A program made the translations under genes and the position numbers. From positions 49,672-113,671 of the forward strand of contig CANIAL010000001.1 in assembly GCA_947465395.1 (NCBI GenBank): DNA of 64,000 nucleotides, written 5' to 3'. Numbering within the stretch: position 1 is the first letter of the stretch; every line of letters starts with the position of its first letter. A model generated the notes under the pieces. It was given only the letters and a program-made list of their open reading frames with translations, was not told where the DNA came from and ran no database searches. Of this stretch, positions 62,341-64,000 are shown piece by piece. Source of the DNA: Alphaproteobacteria bacterium. GTDB lineage: Bacteria; Pseudomonadota; Alphaproteobacteria; Micropepsales; Micropepsaceae.

Positions 62341-63714
62341 CTAATTATCGTGCCGATCGCCTGCATTTTTGTCCGCTGCATGGTTGACAAGCCAGGGCGC
62401 CAGGTCGTCCAGCGCCCGCTTCGCCATGGCCTGCTTGCGATCCTTGCCCTTGATCTTCTTTCCGGGCGGGAAGGGCGGGAACAATCCGAAATTGACATTC
62501 ATGGGCTGGAACAATTGCGCGTCGGCCCCGCCGGTGATGTGGCTTAGCAGCGCGCCAAAAGCCGTGGTGGCGGGCGGCGGCGTCATCGCGCGGCCCAGCG
62601 CCTGGGCAGCGGCGAATTTTCCCGCCAGCAAGCCGATGGCGGCGCTTTCCACATAGCCTTCCACGCCGGTGACCTGTCCGGCAAAGCGCAGATGCGGCTG
62701 CGTCTTCAGGCGCAGCTGCGTATCCAACAGGCGCGGCGAATTGATGAAGGTGTTGCGGTGCAGCCCGCCCAGTCGCGCGAACTCGGCCTTCTCAAGCCCC
62801 GGAATGGTGCGGAAGATGCGCACCTGTTCGCCATGCTTCAACTTGGTCTGGAAGCCCACCATGTTCCACAGGCTGCCCAGCTTGTTGTCCTGGCGAAGCT
62901 GCACCACGGCATAGGGCTGCGTGTCACGGTGCGGATCGCGCAGGCCCACCGGCTTCATGGGACCGAAGCTCAGTGTTTCGGCCCCGCGTTCCGCCATCAC
63001 TTCGATGGGCAGGCAGGCCTCGAAATAGGGCGTGGTCTTTTCCCATTCCTTGAAGTCGGTTTTCTCGCCCGCCACCAAGGCCGCCACGAAAGCGTGGTAC
63101 TGTTCCCGGTCCAGCGGCAAATTGATGTAATCGGCGGTGCCGCCGCCCGGGCCTTCCTTGTCGTAACGCGACTGGAACCAGGCAATATCGAAATTGATGC
63201 TGTCGCGGTGGATGATGGGCGCGATGGCGTCGAAGAATGCCAGGTGCTGCTGGCCCGCCGCCTGGGCGATGCTGTCCGCCAGTTCGGGCGATGTCAGCGG
63301 CCCGGTGGCGACGATCACGCTGCCGAAATCCGGCGGCAGCAAGGCGGTGATCTCTTCGCGCACCACTTTGATGTTCGGGTGGCTTTCCAGGGCGGCGGTG
63401 ACGGCGGCGGAAAAGCCCTGCCGGTCCACCGCCAGCGCCCCGCCCGCCGGCAGCTTGTGGGCATCGGCCGCGCGCATCACCAGCGATCCAGCCCGGCGCA
63501 TTTCCTCATGCAGCAGGCCAACGGCATTGTTCTGCCAGTCGTCGGAGCGGAAGGAATTGGAGCAGACCAGTTCGGCCAGGTCGCCGGTCTGGTGTGCGAA
63601 GGTGGCCCGCCCGGGGCGCATTTCGTAAAGCCGTGCTTCCAGACCGGCTTGGCCCACGGCAAAGGCGGCTTCCGCCCCCGCCAGGCCCCCGCCGATAATG
63701 TGAATGATGCGCAT
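62341..63714 (-). CDS. trmFO: Methylenetetrahydrofolate-tRNA-(uracil-5-)-methyltransferase TrmFO
   Basis: Makes m5U54 in tRNA with methylene-THF and FADH2. [20 protein letters not shown] binds FAD, and [20 protein letters not shown] contains the catalytic Cys region typical of TrmFO rather than Gid[19 protein letters not shown] and [20 protein letters not shown] are the later blocks. 457 aa is normal. TrmFO occurs in Firmicutes and many alphaproteobacteria, supporting the lineage call. Confidence 0.96.
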   Translation of the reverse strand: MRIIHIIGGGLAGAEAAFAVGQAGLEARLYEMRPGRATFAHQTGDLAELVCSNSFRSDDWQNNAVGLLHEEMRRAGSLVMRAADAHKLPAGGALAVDRQGFSAAVTAALESHPNIKVVREEITALLPPDFGSVIVATGPLTSPELADSIAQAAGQQHLAFFDAIAPIIHRDSINFDIAWFQSRYDKEGPGGGTADYINLPLDREQYHAFVAALVAGEKTDFKEWEKTTPYFEACLPIEVMAERGAETLSFGPMKPVGLRDPHRDTQPYAVVQLRQDNKLGSLWNMVGFQTKLKHGEQVRIFRTIPGLEKAEFARLGGLHRNTFINSPRLLDTQLRLKTQPHLRFAGQVTGVEGYVESAAIGLLAGKFAAAQALGRAMTPPPATTAFGALLSHITGGADAQLFQPMNVNFGLFPPFPPGKKIKGKDRKQAMAKRALDDLAPWLVNHAADKNAGDRHDN

Positions 63715-63898
63715 GCCTGCTCCTAGCAGAGCCCTTCAAACACGGCAAAAGCGGGGCAGAAACCCCTTCCTGGCAACGGGGTATTAAGATGGCGCTGTCA
63801 TGATTGCGGAATGGACACGCAAAAAATCCGGCTGTGACACGGATGCTGCTGACAGCGGCGGCAAAGCACGGCATGATCGCAAGGAATCGAGAGTGACC

Positions 63899-64000
63899 AT
63901 GAGCGAAGACACCAAGGGTTCCAATCTGTTGCGCCTGGCCGTGGGTGCCGGCGTCCTGGCCGTGGCCGCCGTCGGCGTGGCCGTTTTCGTGCCGCGCCGC
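63899..64000 (+). CDS. Membrane protein, N-terminal fragment (cut by window end)
   Basis: An ATG at 63899 (with an in-frame GTG two codons earlier) opens a frame that runs to the window end, 34 codons. It reads MSEDTKGSNLLRLAVGAGVL and continues as a hydrophobic helix ending VFVPRR, i.e. a signal anchor. GGAATCGAGAG provides a weak ribosome-binding site. The family cannot be identified. The gap 63715-63898 before it must contain promoters for this gene and trmFO; I could not pick them. Confidence 0.55.
   Translation, partial: MSEDTKGSNLLRLAVGAGVLAVAAVGVAVFVPRR

Noticed and set aside
1..64000. CRISPR arrays, rRNA, tRNA, transposases, integrases, prophage or toxin-antitoxin genes
   Set aside because: I looked through intergenic regions and frames and saw no regular spacer arrays, tRNA-like cloverleaf ends or recognisable mobile-element proteins.

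Overview
This is a GC-rich chromosomal segment of housekeeping genes from an alphaproteobacterium. Three things point there: the sequences of the conserved proteins, the conserved gene strings (lptF-lptG-lptD-surA-pdxA-rsmA next to pepA; tatABC-serS-surE; alr-mlaE-mlaF; ppk-ppx beside an Hda-like gene), and the presence of trmFO. A lineage near Rhizomicrobium/Micropepsaceae is my guess only. I see no rRNA, tRNA, CRISPR array, transposase, integrase or phage gene. Coding density is very high: most operon genes overlap by the 4-nt ATGA signature, and several convergent pairs share or abut their stop codons.

Layout. 1-2.8 kb: tail of a RibD_C-type reductase, a small unknown gene, a DUF72 protein, a GST-like protein and a GNAT acetyltransferase. 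3-7.7 kb: dnaB, a DUF1801 protein, a family-25 glycosyltransferase, a membrane-anchored unknown protein and alr. 7.7-14.5 kb: mlaE-mlaF, a secreted protein, a second GNAT, radA-cvpA-purF and an SDR. 14.5-20.3 kb: der-bamB-yfgM-like on the minus strand, a PaiB-like protein, and rplI-rpsR-rpsF on the minus strand. 20.5-28.1 kb: an MFS transporter, an AT-richer small membrane gene, the fatty-acid cluster fabD-fabG-acpP-fabF with mltG, then yicC-gmk. 28.2-36.1 kb, minus strand: the outer-membrane biogenesis operon lptF-lptG-lptD-surA-pdxA-rsmA. 36.2-42.5 kb: pepA, holC, a TPR protein, lpxD, an ABC-F ATPase and ndk. 42.6-51.4 kb: an SDR, purN/purM, a DUF2066 protein, a CDP-alcohol phosphatidyltransferase, an Hda-like protein and ppk-ppx. 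51.6-60.3 kb: tatABC, an orphan histidine kinase, serS, surE, an NlpD-like gene, a DUF815 ATPase, yajC and secD. 60.4-64 kb: a PuuD-like membrane protein, a degenerate squalene/phytoene-synthase-family protein, an HPF-like protein, trmFO and the start of one more membrane protein.

Functional themes: envelope biogenesis (BamB, LptD/F/G, SurA, LpxD, MlaEF, MltG, NlpD-like, Alr), protein export (TatABC, YajC, SecD), replication (DnaB, HolC, Hda-like), nucleotide supply (PurF, PurM, PurN, Gmk, Ndk) and translation (S6, S18, L9, Der, RsmA, SerRS, TrmFO, HPF).

I found no obvious novel multi-gene system. The most unusual items are: an in-frame insertion of roughly 50 residues with anomalous base composition inside serS; a family of dispersed palindromic repeats, each lying just upstream of a plus-strand gene; yajC-secD without secF downstream, with a repeat and a PuuD-like gene in its place; several promoters placed so that the start codon would be at or near the 5' end of the mRNA; and a terminator-like hairpin whose T tract touches a start codon.
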